A DNA stretch of 64,000 nt from JANMMJ01 sp964543235 (lineage in GTDB: Bacteria; Pseudomonadota; Alphaproteobacteria; Rhizobiales; Aestuariivirgaceae), in NCBI GenBank assembly GCA_964543235.1, contig CAZIXE010000007.1:1-64000 (forward strand), in the 5' to 3' direction. The notes beneath the pieces are model-generated. The model saw only the letters and a list, made by a program, of their open reading frames with translations, had not been told where the DNA came from and ran no database searches. The position numbers and the translations under genes were made by a program. Positions 17,640 through 25,021 of this stretch are shown here, one piece after another. The number at the start of each line of letters is the position of its first letter. Within the stretch, counting starts at the first letter, position 1.

Positions 17640-17983
17640 TCGTAATGATCCGCCGATTTGACATAAGCGTGGACGGCCCAGATTTCGTCAGGCATCAGGA
17701 TCGTGCCAAAGGCAGGCATGGTTCGCCGACCATTGGTCGCCGTCTCAAGGAACTTGTAGTCGCTCAGCTTGCTTTGGAAGAGATTGGGCCCGCGGCCACC
17801 ATTGCTGAGATGGCAGATGTAGCAGCGTGACCGATATATCTTCCTCCCCTGTTCAATGGCGTCTTTTTGCCCAAGCAGGAAATTTACCGGCTCGCTTCCA
17901 GTCAGCAAGGATGTCGACGAGATAACCAAAAAGGCCGCCATCGCTGTGACGACGGCCAGACGCTTGCCGCTATTGCTGACCAT
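17636..17983 (-). CDS. Cytochrome c class I, probable electron acceptor of the PQQ dehydrogenase
   Basis: 115 residues: membrane-type signal (about 8-28), one haem c site CYICH (54-58) and likely distal ligand M89 (RRTMPAFG). Small periplasmic c-type cytochromes beside PQQ alcohol dehydrogenases accept their electrons, as XoxG/MxaG do for methanol dehydrogenases. It overlaps the dehydrogenase gene by 14 bases and the next gene by four, so all three are coupled. Direct electron transfer from the neighbour is inferred from context. Confidence 0.88.
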   Translation of the reverse strand: MVSNSGKRLAVVTAMAAFLVISSTSLLTGSEPVNFLLGQKDAIEQGRKIYRSRCYICHLSNGGRGPNLFQSKLSDYKFLETATNGRRTMPAFGTILMPDEIWAVHAYVKSADHYE

Positions 17984-19748
17984 AGACCGGGAGGGCTGTT
18001 TCTATGATCTGAGCGTTGAAGGAGGTGGTGTCCTGGGTTGCCCCGTCAACTGAGAAGACCCAGAGCATTCCCCCTTTGGGACCCGAGAAGTAAAAACTCG
18101 GATCACCGCCCAGACCCGACAGTATGGCAACATATTGCTTGCCATCGAGTTCATAGGTAATCGGCGATGCATTGATTCCGGAGCCCGTTTGAAAGCGCCA
18201 GAGAATCTTGCCCGTATCCGCGTCCACCGCCTGGAAGAACCCAAGCTGATCACCAGTAAAAAGCAAGCCCGATTTCGTTGCCAAAACGCCCGCGAACATC
18301 GGCAGGGCACTTGGCAACTCCCACAACCATTTCTTGGAAGAAACGTCAAAGGCCTTCAGATAACCCGTCTTGTCCTTGTGACGGTACATCTGATAGTCGA
18401 CGCCCATATAAACTTGACCAGCCTTGTAGACGACATCCTCCGGTTTCCAAGCCTTGAGCGACATGCTCCAATCGTTGGTGTTCAGATAGACAATCCCCTT
18501 TTCCGGATTGGCGGCAATCGGGAACCAATTCGTGCCACCCTCCAACCCAGGGACGATGCCTTCCACCTTGTCACCGCCAGACTTTGGTCGCATGGATTCA
18601 TTAGGATTTGGCCGCCCGGTTTTCGGGTCCAAGCCATTTGTCCAGTTTATGCCGTCGATGGTATTCGTGGCGTAGATGAACTCTCCGGTCACCCGGTCAA
18701 TGACATAGAGAAATCCATTGCGATTGGCCTGAACAGCGACCTTACGAGGCCTGCCGTCGATGCCCACATCGAGCAGCACCGGCGCATTATTTCCGTCATA
18801 GTCCCAGGCATCGTTGGGCGTGTACTGGTATCCCCATTTGATCTCGCCCGTATCTGGATCAATTGCCAGAAGCGAGCAACTCCACTTGTTGTCGCCCTTG
18901 CGCAAGTCGGAATTCCAGGGCCCCGGATTTCCGGTTCCCCAGAACAGCGTGTTGGTCTCGGGATCATAGGACCCGGTCTGCCAGGTACTCGCGCCGCCCG
19001 TCTTCCACGTCTCTCCGGGCCACGTATCGCTACCGGGTTCGCCGGGTGCGGGAATGGTGTGGCGGGTCCAAACCTCCTTACCAGTTTCTGCATCATATGC
19101 GCGGATGTAGCCGCGAATTCCGTACTCGGCGCCGGCAACTCCGGTGATCACCTTTCCCTTTACAACAAGTGGCGCGCCCGTCGCCGAGTATGCATTTTTC
19201 CAGTCGTCAATCTTTTGCTCCCAGGCAACTGAACCGTCGCTCATATTCAGGGCAACGAGGCGGGCATCCAGCGTCGCCACGTAGACCTTGTCGCCATACA
19301 TGGCCAGACCGCGATTGACAGGGCCACAACAGAGCACAGATTCCAAGCCATCCTCATATTGCGGTTCCCAATACCACCTGACCGTGCCGGTTCGTGCATC
19401 AAGTGCAAACACACGCGAGTAGTCGCCCGTGAAGTACAGCGTGCCATCGCGATAAAGTGGCGTGGCTTCCAGTCCCGCGAACTTGCCTCCAGTCGAGTAG
19501 GCAAAGGTCGGTTTGAGTTGAGTCACGTTCTCTTTGCTGATCTTGTCAAGCGGGCTGAACCGTTGATTGAGGTAATTCCGGCCATACATCAGCCATTCGC
19601 CGGCGTTCTCCTGCGCGCCCAGCAACACCTGATCTGTGACCAGTTCCGCGCCGGCGGCACCAACGTCCGCAGCACACACGAACTGGGCCAAACCGCCGAT
19701 GGCAAGAACGGCAACGGCAGCCGACAGCATTCTGTGTTTCGTCGACAT
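17970..19748 (-). CDS. PQQ-dependent alcohol dehydrogenase, lanthanide-type active site
   Basis: 592-residue periplasmic quinoprotein with a signal peptide (about 1-26) and an eight-bladed propeller. The vicinal disulfide is C140-C141; metal/PQQ ligands are likely E208 (GAEYG) and N274 (GTGNPGPW). The catalytic aspartate D316 is followed two residues later by D318 (WDYDG). An Asp at this +2 position is the established marker of lanthanide-dependent XoxF and PedH; calcium enzymes carry Ala or Ser. Substrate (methanol, ethanol or other alcohol) is not certain. First gene of the operon; a hairpin abuts its ribosome site. Confidence 0.92.
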   Translation of the reverse strand: MSTKHRMLSAAVAVLAIGGLAQFVCAADVGAAGAELVTDQVLLGAQENAGEWLMYGRNYLNQRFSPLDKISKENVTQLKPTFAYSTGGKFAGLEATPLYRDGTLYFTGDYSRVFALDARTGTVRWYWEPQYEDGLESVLCCGPVNRGLAMYGDKVYVATLDARLVALNMSDGSVAWEQKIDDWKNAYSATGAPLVVKGKVITGVAGAEYGIRGYIRAYDAETGKEVWTRHTIPAPGEPGSDTWPGETWKTGGASTWQTGSYDPETNTLFWGTGNPGPWNSDLRKGDNKWSCSLLAIDPDTGEIKWGYQYTPNDAWDYDGNNAPVLLDVGIDGRPRKVAVQANRNGFLYVIDRVTGEFIYATNTIDGINWTNGLDPKTGRPNPNESMRPKSGGDKVEGIVPGLEGGTNWFPIAANPEKGIVYLNTNDWSMSLKAWKPEDVVYKAGQVYMGVDYQMYRHKDKTGYLKAFDVSSKKWLWELPSALPMFAGVLATKSGLLFTGDQLGFFQAVDADTGKILWRFQTGSGINASPITYELDGKQYVAILSGLGGDPSFYFSGPKGGMLWVFSVDGATQDTTSFNAQIIETALPVYGQQ

Positions 19749-19757
19749 CTCTTCTCT

Positions 19758-19780
19758 CCCTGCGCCCTTGAGGCGCAGGG
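19758..19780 (-). promoter_or_regulatory. Leader hairpin next to the ribosome site of the PQQ dehydrogenase
   Basis: CCCTGCGCC and GGCGCAGGG form a perfect 9-base-pair stem with a five-base loop, ending ten bases before the start codon. The last Gs of the stem run into GGGAGAG, the likely Shine-Dalgarno sequence, so folding could limit ribosome access. Regulation is inferred; a binding ligand or protein is unknown. Confidence 0.5.
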
Positions 19781-19918
19781 GAATCTACAACCACGACTCA
19801 CCACCGTCGAGACGATTGCCGATCCCGGTAGTTATGACTGTCATGCTGATAACACACCGGTGACCCGCCGCAACGGAAGAATTGACCAATTTGCAGCTGT
19901 AACCTATCTCTCCCCGGC

Positions 19919-20434
19919 ATGGCCGTACGCGAAATTGTCAAGCTTCCCGATCCCATTCTCCGCCAGGTGTCGCTGCCTCTCAAGACGGTGGATGCGGCCG
20001 CACGCAAGCTCTTCGACGACATGCTGGAGACAATGTATGACGCCCCAGGGATAGGTCTTGCCGCGATCCAGCTCGGCATTGCGCAGCGCATGCTGGTCGT
20101 GGATCTCGCCAAGGAAGGCGAAGAGAAGCAACCGCTGTTCATGGCCAATCCCGAAATCGCCTGGCGCAGCGAGGCATTGAGCGATTACGAGGAAGGCTGC
20201 CTGTCGATTCCGGAATTCTACGAGATGGTGACTCGGCCATCGGAGGTGAAGGTGCGTTACCTCGACCGGCAAGGGGAACCGCGAGAGCTGCATGCGCGCG
20301 GGCTGCTGGCCACCTGCGTGCAGCACGAGATCGACCATCTCAACGGCGTCCTGTTCATCGACTACATTTCGAAGCTGAAACGCGACCGGGTCATCAAGAA
20401 GTTTACCAAGGCGCAAAAGCTCGGGAAGCTCTGA
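19919..20434 (+). CDS. def: Peptide deformylase
   Basis: 171 residues with all three family motifs: GIGLAAIQLG (44-53; the usual GxGxAAxQ), EEGCLSIP (91-98, metal ligand C94) and QHEIDHLNG (135-143, ligands H136 and H140, catalytic E137). Removes the formyl group from nascent protein N termini. It is followed after five bases by fmt, the enzyme that adds the formyl group to initiator tRNA. Confidence 0.98.
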   Translation: MAVREIVKLPDPILRQVSLPLKTVDAAARKLFDDMLETMYDAPGIGLAAIQLGIAQRMLVVDLAKEGEEKQPLFMANPEIAWRSEALSDYEEGCLSIPEFYEMVTRPSEVKVRYLDRQGEPRELHARGLLATCVQHEIDHLNGVLFIDYISKLKRDRVIKKFTKAQKLGKL

Positions 20435-20439
20435 AGCCG

Positions 20440-21222
20440 ATGCGGCTGGTCTTCATGGGAACACCGGCGTTCGCCCGCGTGGCACTCCAGGCGCTGCTCG
20501 ATGCCGGGCATGACGTCGCTGCGGTCTACACACAGCCGCCGCGACCGGCCGGCCGAGGTTATGGGGAACGGCGATCGGCAGTCCACGACCTCGCCGCCCA
20601 CCACGGTCTTGCGACCAGAACGCCTGCCTCCCTGAAGTCTGCAGCAGAACATGAAGCATTCGCGGCGCTTCGGCCCGAAGCGGCGATCGTCGTTGCCTAT
20701 GGCCTGTTACTGCCAGAGGCGATCCTCAATGCACCGGCTCATGGCTGTTTCAACATCCATGCTTCACTGCTGCCACGCTGGCGCGGGGCGGCGCCGATCC
20801 AGCGGGCCATCATGGCCGGCGACCGTGAAACCGGGGTCAGCATCATGAAGATGGATCGAGGACTCGATACCGGTCCGGTCTGCCGCACGGAGCGCATACT
20901 TATCGGTCCAGAAACCACCTTCGGATCGCTGCATGATGATCTTGCGCGGCTTGGCGCAGAATTGATCGTCAANNNNNNNNNNNNNNNNNNNNNNNNNNNN
21001 NNNNNNNNNNNNNNNNNNNNNNNNNNNNNNNNNNNNNNNNNNNNNNNNNNNNNNNNNNNNNNNNNNNNNNNNGCGGGTACGGTACTTGACGAAGCGCTGA
21101 CTATCGCCTGCGGGAGAGGCGCGATCAGGTTCCTCAAGGTCCAGCGCGAGGGCAAGGGCGCCGTCGATGCACCGGCCTTCCTCCGCGGCTTCCCGGTCGG
21201 GCGCGGCGAACGGATCGCGTGA
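20440..21222 (+). CDS. fmt: Methionyl-tRNA formyltransferase, interrupted by an assembly gap
   Basis: N-terminal catalytic domain is intact: LVFMGTPAFA at the start, NIHASLLPRWRGAAPIQRAI with N105 and H107, and D143 in RGLDTGP. The gene continues in frame after the 100-N gap with the C-terminal domain (GTVLDEALTIACG to the stop). Total length of 260 residues including the Ns is about 45-50 short of the usual 305-310, so the true gap is probably about 250 bases. Formylates Met-tRNAfMet. The frame match across the gap is by chance of the N count. Confidence 0.95.
   Translation: MRLVFMGTPAFARVALQALLDAGHDVAAVYTQPPRPAGRGYGERRSAVHDLAAHHGLATRTPASLKSAAEHEAFAALRPEAAIVVAYGLLLPEAILNAPAHGCFNIHASLLPRWRGAAPIQRAIMAGDRETGVSIMKMDRGLDTGPVCRTERILIGPETTFGSLHDDLARLGAELIVXXXXXXXXXXXXXXXXXXXXXXXXXXXXXXXXXXAGTVLDEALTIACGRGAIRFLKVQREGKGAVDAPAFLRGFPVGRGERIA
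20973..21072. other. Assembly gap (100 N)
   Basis: A run of exactly 100 undetermined bases inside fmt. A round number of this kind is the usual placeholder for a scaffold gap of unknown size rather than a measured length. Confidence 0.97.
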
Positions 21223-21960
21223 ATGCCACGCTACAAGCTGACCATAGAATATGATGGTGGGCCTTTCGTCGGATGGCAGGTGCAAACCAATGGGCTGTCT
21301 GTCCAGGGAGCACTTGAGGAAGCGACAGCGCGAATCAACGGAGCGCCCGCGCCGGTACATGCTGCGGGACGCACAGATGCCGGCGTTCATGCCCTCGGCC
21401 AAGTGGCACATCTGGATCTGGAACGGGAATGGGATCCCCGGGTGCTGCGCAACGCGCTGAACGCGAATGTGCGCCCGCACCCGATTGCCGTGATTGCCGC
21501 GGAAGCGGTTGCGGACACATTCCATGCCCGGTTTTCGGCCAGGCGGCGGCATTACCTGTTTCGCATTCTCAATCGCAAGGCACCGCCCGCACTGGAGCGC
21601 GGCAGGGTCTGGTGGGTGCCAGTTGAGCTGGATTCAGAAGCCATGCACCATGCGGCCCAGCTGCTGGTCGGCAGGCACGACTTCACCACATTCCGCTCGT
21701 CCCAATGCCAGGCACAGTCGCCGCTCAAGACGCTTGATCATCTTGACGTGACGCGTCTCGGTGATGAGATCGAGATCCGGACCGACGCGCGGTCATTTCT
21801 ACATCACCAGGTCCGCTCAATGGTGGGCTCCCTGAAGCTCGTCGGCGAGAGCAAATGGCGGGAGAGCGACCTCAAATCAGCACTCGAGGCACGGGACCGC
21901 AACGCCTGCGGGCCAGTCGCGCCGCCGGCCGGACTCTATCTCGTCAGGGTTGACTACTGA
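21223..21960 (+). CDS. truA: tRNA pseudouridine(38-40) synthase
   Basis: 245 residues, normal length. GRTDAGVHALGQ (49-60) carries catalytic D52; YDGGPFVGWQ near 10-19 and FLHHQVRSMVG near 190-200 complete the signature. Modifies the anticodon stem-loop of many tRNAs. It starts immediately after the fmt stop and converges with dapE, their 3' ends overlapping by 17 bases. The def-fmt-truA-dapE neighbourhood is typical of Rhizobiales. Confidence 0.97.
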   Translation: MPRYKLTIEYDGGPFVGWQVQTNGLSVQGALEEATARINGAPAPVHAAGRTDAGVHALGQVAHLDLEREWDPRVLRNALNANVRPHPIAVIAAEAVADTFHARFSARRRHYLFRILNRKAPPALERGRVWWVPVELDSEAMHHAAQLLVGRHDFTTFRSSQCQAQSPLKTLDHLDVTRLGDEIEIRTDARSFLHHQVRSMVGSLKLVGESKWRESDLKSALEARDRNACGPVAPPAGLYLVRVDY

Positions 21961-23119
21961 AGTAGCGATCGAGGATCGCGCCGTAGACGCGGGCGGTCGT
22001 TCTCAACTCGTCGATACTGATGCGCTCATCAACCTGATGGATGGTGGCATTCGTGGGGCCGAACTCGAGCACAGGGCAGAAATCCTTGACGAACCTGGCG
22101 TCGGAAGTCCCGCCCGATGTCGAAAGCCTGGCTGTCTGTCCCGTCTCCTGTTCGATGGCATCCATGACCAGACCCACAAATGGCCCGGGCTCGGTGATAA
22201 AAGCCTCGGCGCCCTGGAAGGACTGCACATTGAATGTACCGCCCAGTTCTGACGTGACTGCGGCGACCCTGGCATCCACCCACTGCCGCAGCGATTCGAA
22301 ATTGTGCACCGGGCTGAAGCGAATGTTGAACTTCGCTGTGGCACGTGGCGGAATAACATTGCCGGCCGCGTTGCCGACATCAACGGTGGTAATCACCAAA
22401 GTCGAAGGCTCGAAATGGTCATTACCCTCGTCAAGCCGTTCCGACGACAGCCGGTCAAGCAATCGGACCAGTTTCGGGATGGGGTTGTCGGCTTTCTGGG
22501 GATAGGCCACATGGCCCTGCCTGCCCTCGACGGTCACGCTAAAACTCAGCGACCCGCGGCGGCCGATCTTGATCGTATCCCCCAAAATATCCACGCAACT
22601 TGGTTCACCCACGATGCAATGATCAGGCAAGTGGTTATTGTCCTTCATCCATTGCAGGACCTTTGCGGTTCCATTGACGGCTGGGCCTTCCTCGTCGCCG
22701 GTGATCAATAAGGAGATGCTTCCGGGCGGTTTGTCCCCGAATTGACTTTTCCAATCGATCGCGGCCGCAGCAAAGGCCGCGATCGAGCCTTTCATGTCCG
22801 TGGCGCCGCGGCCATAGAGATACTTGCCATCCTGTGCTGCAGCGAAAGGCGGGTGGGTCCAGTCCTTCAGATCTCCGGGGGGGACAACGTCGGCGTGCCC
22901 CGCGAAACACAGATGCGGAGCCTTCTGGCCCCATCGCGCGAACAGATTGTCGATATCGGGTGTACCTTCCTCCCTGAAGACCAGCCGTTCACAGTGAAAA
23001 CCGTTGGACGCCAAGAGCCTCTCAAGATAGTCGAGGGCGCCCGCCTCCTGAGGCGTCACGGACGGACAGCGCACGAGGGCTTCGAGGATCGGCAAGGGAT
23101 CTGTCGGCCGCTTGGTCAT
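21944..23119 (-). CDS. dapE: Succinyl-diaminopimelate desuccinylase
   Basis: 391-residue M20 metallohydrolase for lysine and peptidoglycan precursor synthesis. Metal-site residues: H75 and D77 (HADVVPPGD), bridging D108 (ATDMKG) and catalytic E143-E144 (GDEEGPA). The dimerisation domain lies around 180-295. C-terminal STSGGTSDARFVKD and EFGPTNATIHQVDE are characteristic of DapE rather than ArgE. The gene converges with truA. Confidence 0.95.
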   Translation of the reverse strand: MTKRPTDPLPILEALVRCPSVTPQEAGALDYLERLLASNGFHCERLVFREEGTPDIDNLFARWGQKAPHLCFAGHADVVPPGDLKDWTHPPFAAAQDGKYLYGRGATDMKGSIAAFAAAAIDWKSQFGDKPPGSISLLITGDEEGPAVNGTAKVLQWMKDNNHLPDHCIVGEPSCVDILGDTIKIGRRGSLSFSVTVEGRQGHVAYPQKADNPIPKLVRLLDRLSSERLDEGNDHFEPSTLVITTVDVGNAAGNVIPPRATAKFNIRFSPVHNFESLRQWVDARVAAVTSELGGTFNVQSFQGAEAFITEPGPFVGLVMDAIEQETGQTARLSTSGGTSDARFVKDFCPVLEFGPTNATIHQVDERISIDELRTTARVYGAILDRYFSSQP

Positions 23120-23168
23120 CGGCAGAGTTTAGGGCGAAACCGGCATAGTTGCCATGCCTGCCAGATCT

Positions 23169-23561
23169 TCACGCGAGGGGATCAGCTCCATACTGATTGG
23201 TGCCGTCGGTGCCGCGCAAGCAGCCCAACTCCACAAGAATCCAGATACCGCCGATGAAGGGCACGAGCGCGATCAGCGACCACCAACCCGATTTGCCACG
23301 ATCATGCCAGCGCTTGGTGCAGACCGCCAGGGTGGGCCAAAGAAAGAGCAGCACGATAATCAACACGGGCAAGGCCATCCCATACATCGCCTGGTCCATA
23401 GCCGCAGGATCCTCGCCAGTGACGTCAGTCATGTTCATGCCCAGGCCCAGGCCGAAAGCTGCGAAGACAATCCATTGCGCAACCAGCAGTACGATGAGGG
23501 CGAGCCACCATTTGGCGCGATTGATGCGGCCTTCAAAACTGGTAAACAGCGACATATCCAT
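23169..23561 (-). CDS. DUF805 membrane protein
   Basis: 130 residues with the DUF805 pattern: an N-terminal FEGRINRAKWW, three to four hydrophobic helices, and TKRWHDRGKSGWWSLIALVPFIGGIWILVELGCLRGTDGTN at the end. Widespread small inner-membrane protein of unknown function. Start is the first of two Met codons (MDMSLF) at 23561. It lies 49 bases downstream-side of dapE on the same strand. Confidence 0.88.
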   Translation of the reverse strand: MDMSLFTSFEGRINRAKWWLALIVLLVAQWIVFAAFGLGLGMNMTDVTGEDPAAMDQAMYGMALPVLIIVLLFLWPTLAVCTKRWHDRGKSGWWSLIALVPFIGGIWILVELGCLRGTDGTNQYGADPLA

Positions 23562-23672
23562 AGGCTTTCCCCCGACGTGTTGATGTGTCCCCGAATGCGG
23601 CCGGACTATCGCGCAATCGCAAGGAATGTGGAAGGGGTGCCCCCCGCAATCACGTCCGCCGGCCCCGCAGAG

Positions 23673-24461
23673 CTATTGCGGGCAGGAAGTTTTCTCAAGC
23701 AGGGTACGGAGTTGGACGACCGGAACCATCACCGAGCCCCGATCCTCTATGAAGCCGGACATCGTTCCCGCGAGCCGGTAATTCCCCTGCTGCTCGATCA
23801 GAACCGGGCCACCTGACTGGCCAAAGGTCGTGTCACAATCGGTGATCGCGCCCCCGTCGTGAAGCGCCGTGATCCGGCAACCGGGGTGCACGGAAAGGAT
23901 GTTGGGACGGTCACGGCCATAGCCGGCATGGCTTACCGTAACGCCTTGCTTCACCGCCTCATCGGCAGCAAGTTCGATGGGCGTTTCGGCCATGGGCCTA
24001 TCGAGTATCGCAACTGCCACATCCTCCGACACCGAATGCAGTGAAGCGCGTTTTTCCGGGTCGAATGCGGGGTGAATACTCACGCATTTCACACGGCCAA
24101 GCTCCAGATACGCGCCGCGCTGATAGCCGAGGACGAAGCGGAATCCGCCCAGAGGCAAGCGCTGGTGGCTGCGGGGATGAAAAAAGCAGTGGGCCGCCGT
24201 TGCCACAGCCGCGGGCGCGATCAACGTGCCCGTGCAATGCGCGAGATCCCTGAATCCGGCATGATTTATGCGGCCAACGGAGCGCCAAGGCGTTGCAGCG
24301 CTGTCGGCTGCCTGCCGGTCATCCTTGCCAATGATTCCGTCCCACACCGATTCCTGCGACCACGAGCGGACGGAGCCAGACAAGATTGACAGAAATACGA
24401 GGAAAACCGCGCGCGCGCGCCACCCGCCAGTGAATACCGGCCGGCGTCCGGGCGCAAACAA
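23673..24461 (-). CDS. Secreted trypsin-like serine protease
   Basis: 262 residues. Catalytic triad is complete: H91 in TAAHC, D147 in EDVAVAIL, S216 in GQSGGP. A hydrophobic export segment spans about 18-32. Disulfide-forming cysteines are present (HC pair at 75/92 and others). No ATG is available in the right place; the frame begins with TTG at 24461, so the start is uncertain. A small secreted-protein gene, here frameshifted, ends 14 bases upstream on the same strand. Substrate unknown; S1 family, periplasmic or extracellular. Confidence 0.85.
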   Translation of the reverse strand: MFAPGRRPVFTGGWRARAVFLVFLSILSGSVRSWSQESVWDGIIGKDDRQAADSAATPWRSVGRINHAGFRDLAHCTGTLIAPAAVATAAHCFFHPRSHQRLPLGGFRFVLGYQRGAYLELGRVKCVSIHPAFDPEKRASLHSVSEDVAVAILDRPMAETPIELAADEAVKQGVTVSHAGYGRDRPNILSVHPGCRITALHDGGAITDCDTTFGQSGGPVLIEQQGNYRLAGTMSGFIEDRGSVMVPVVQLRTLLEKTSCPQ

Positions 24462-24475
24462 GGACGTGCTTGGAT

Positions 24476-24717
24476 TCAGTAGTTGATGTAGCAGACGTAG
24501 CGCTTCCTTCGATAGTCAACATGGACGCGGGAGAGTCGCGTTCCATACGCTTTACGGCAAGCTTCAAGCGCCTGACTATAGATCTTTCCCGTTGCTCGGC
24601 AGTGTAGTCATTCCGGGAACCGGTTTTCTTCTTGGTTTCCGCGGCCATGGATGGTGCAGCGGCCAATGACACCGCGATCACGCTGGCGAAGAGCTTCCAT
24701 ACGAGCATTTTCATCAT
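24476..24717 (-). pseudogene. Small secreted protein, single-base frameshift
   Basis: Reading starts with a clear signal peptide (MLVWKLFASVIAVSLAAAPS, then MAAETKKK) and proceeds to NDYTAEQRE. There the zero frame becomes implausible while the neighbouring frame continues as KIYSQALEACRKAYGTRLSR and then VHVDYRRKRYVCYINY to a stop at 24476. Adding one A to the run at 24585-24587 restores one 76-80 residue protein. Start is ATG 24717, 24714 or, with the best GGAG spacing, 24708. The fault is either a real mutation or a homopolymer sequencing error. Function unknown. Confidence 0.6.
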
Positions 24718-25021
24718 CTCCAGTTTCGGTTGAACTAACTTTACGTTAACCGCTTGAAAGTGCAAGACCGGCTCTCGCGCGCGAGCGGAATTCGTACTGA
24801 AGCCGTAAACGCCACGTCCGCTGCAGCGGATATCCGGCCACGGCCAATCCGGCCCCGCCTCCAACGCCACGGCAAACCCAGGTGCAGGCGAAGCGCCGGC
24901 CGGGGACTTTCCCAGGACTCTCGGTCACTGCCGCCGTCCTTCGTGAAAAGATTAGACGCTTGCGGGGTTTACGGTGGCGGCGTATCGGAAGCCGCAGCAG
25001 TGCAGGGAGCCTGTTTCCGTC
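24718..25021. other. Divergent intergenic region
   Basis: About 300 bases between the small secreted protein (minus) and the DMGDH-like gene (plus). It contains a perfect 12-base palindrome CTCGCGCGCGAG at 24774-24785 and an AT-richer stretch (24725-24755) suitable for the minus-strand promoter. No gene is supported. Confidence 0.45.
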
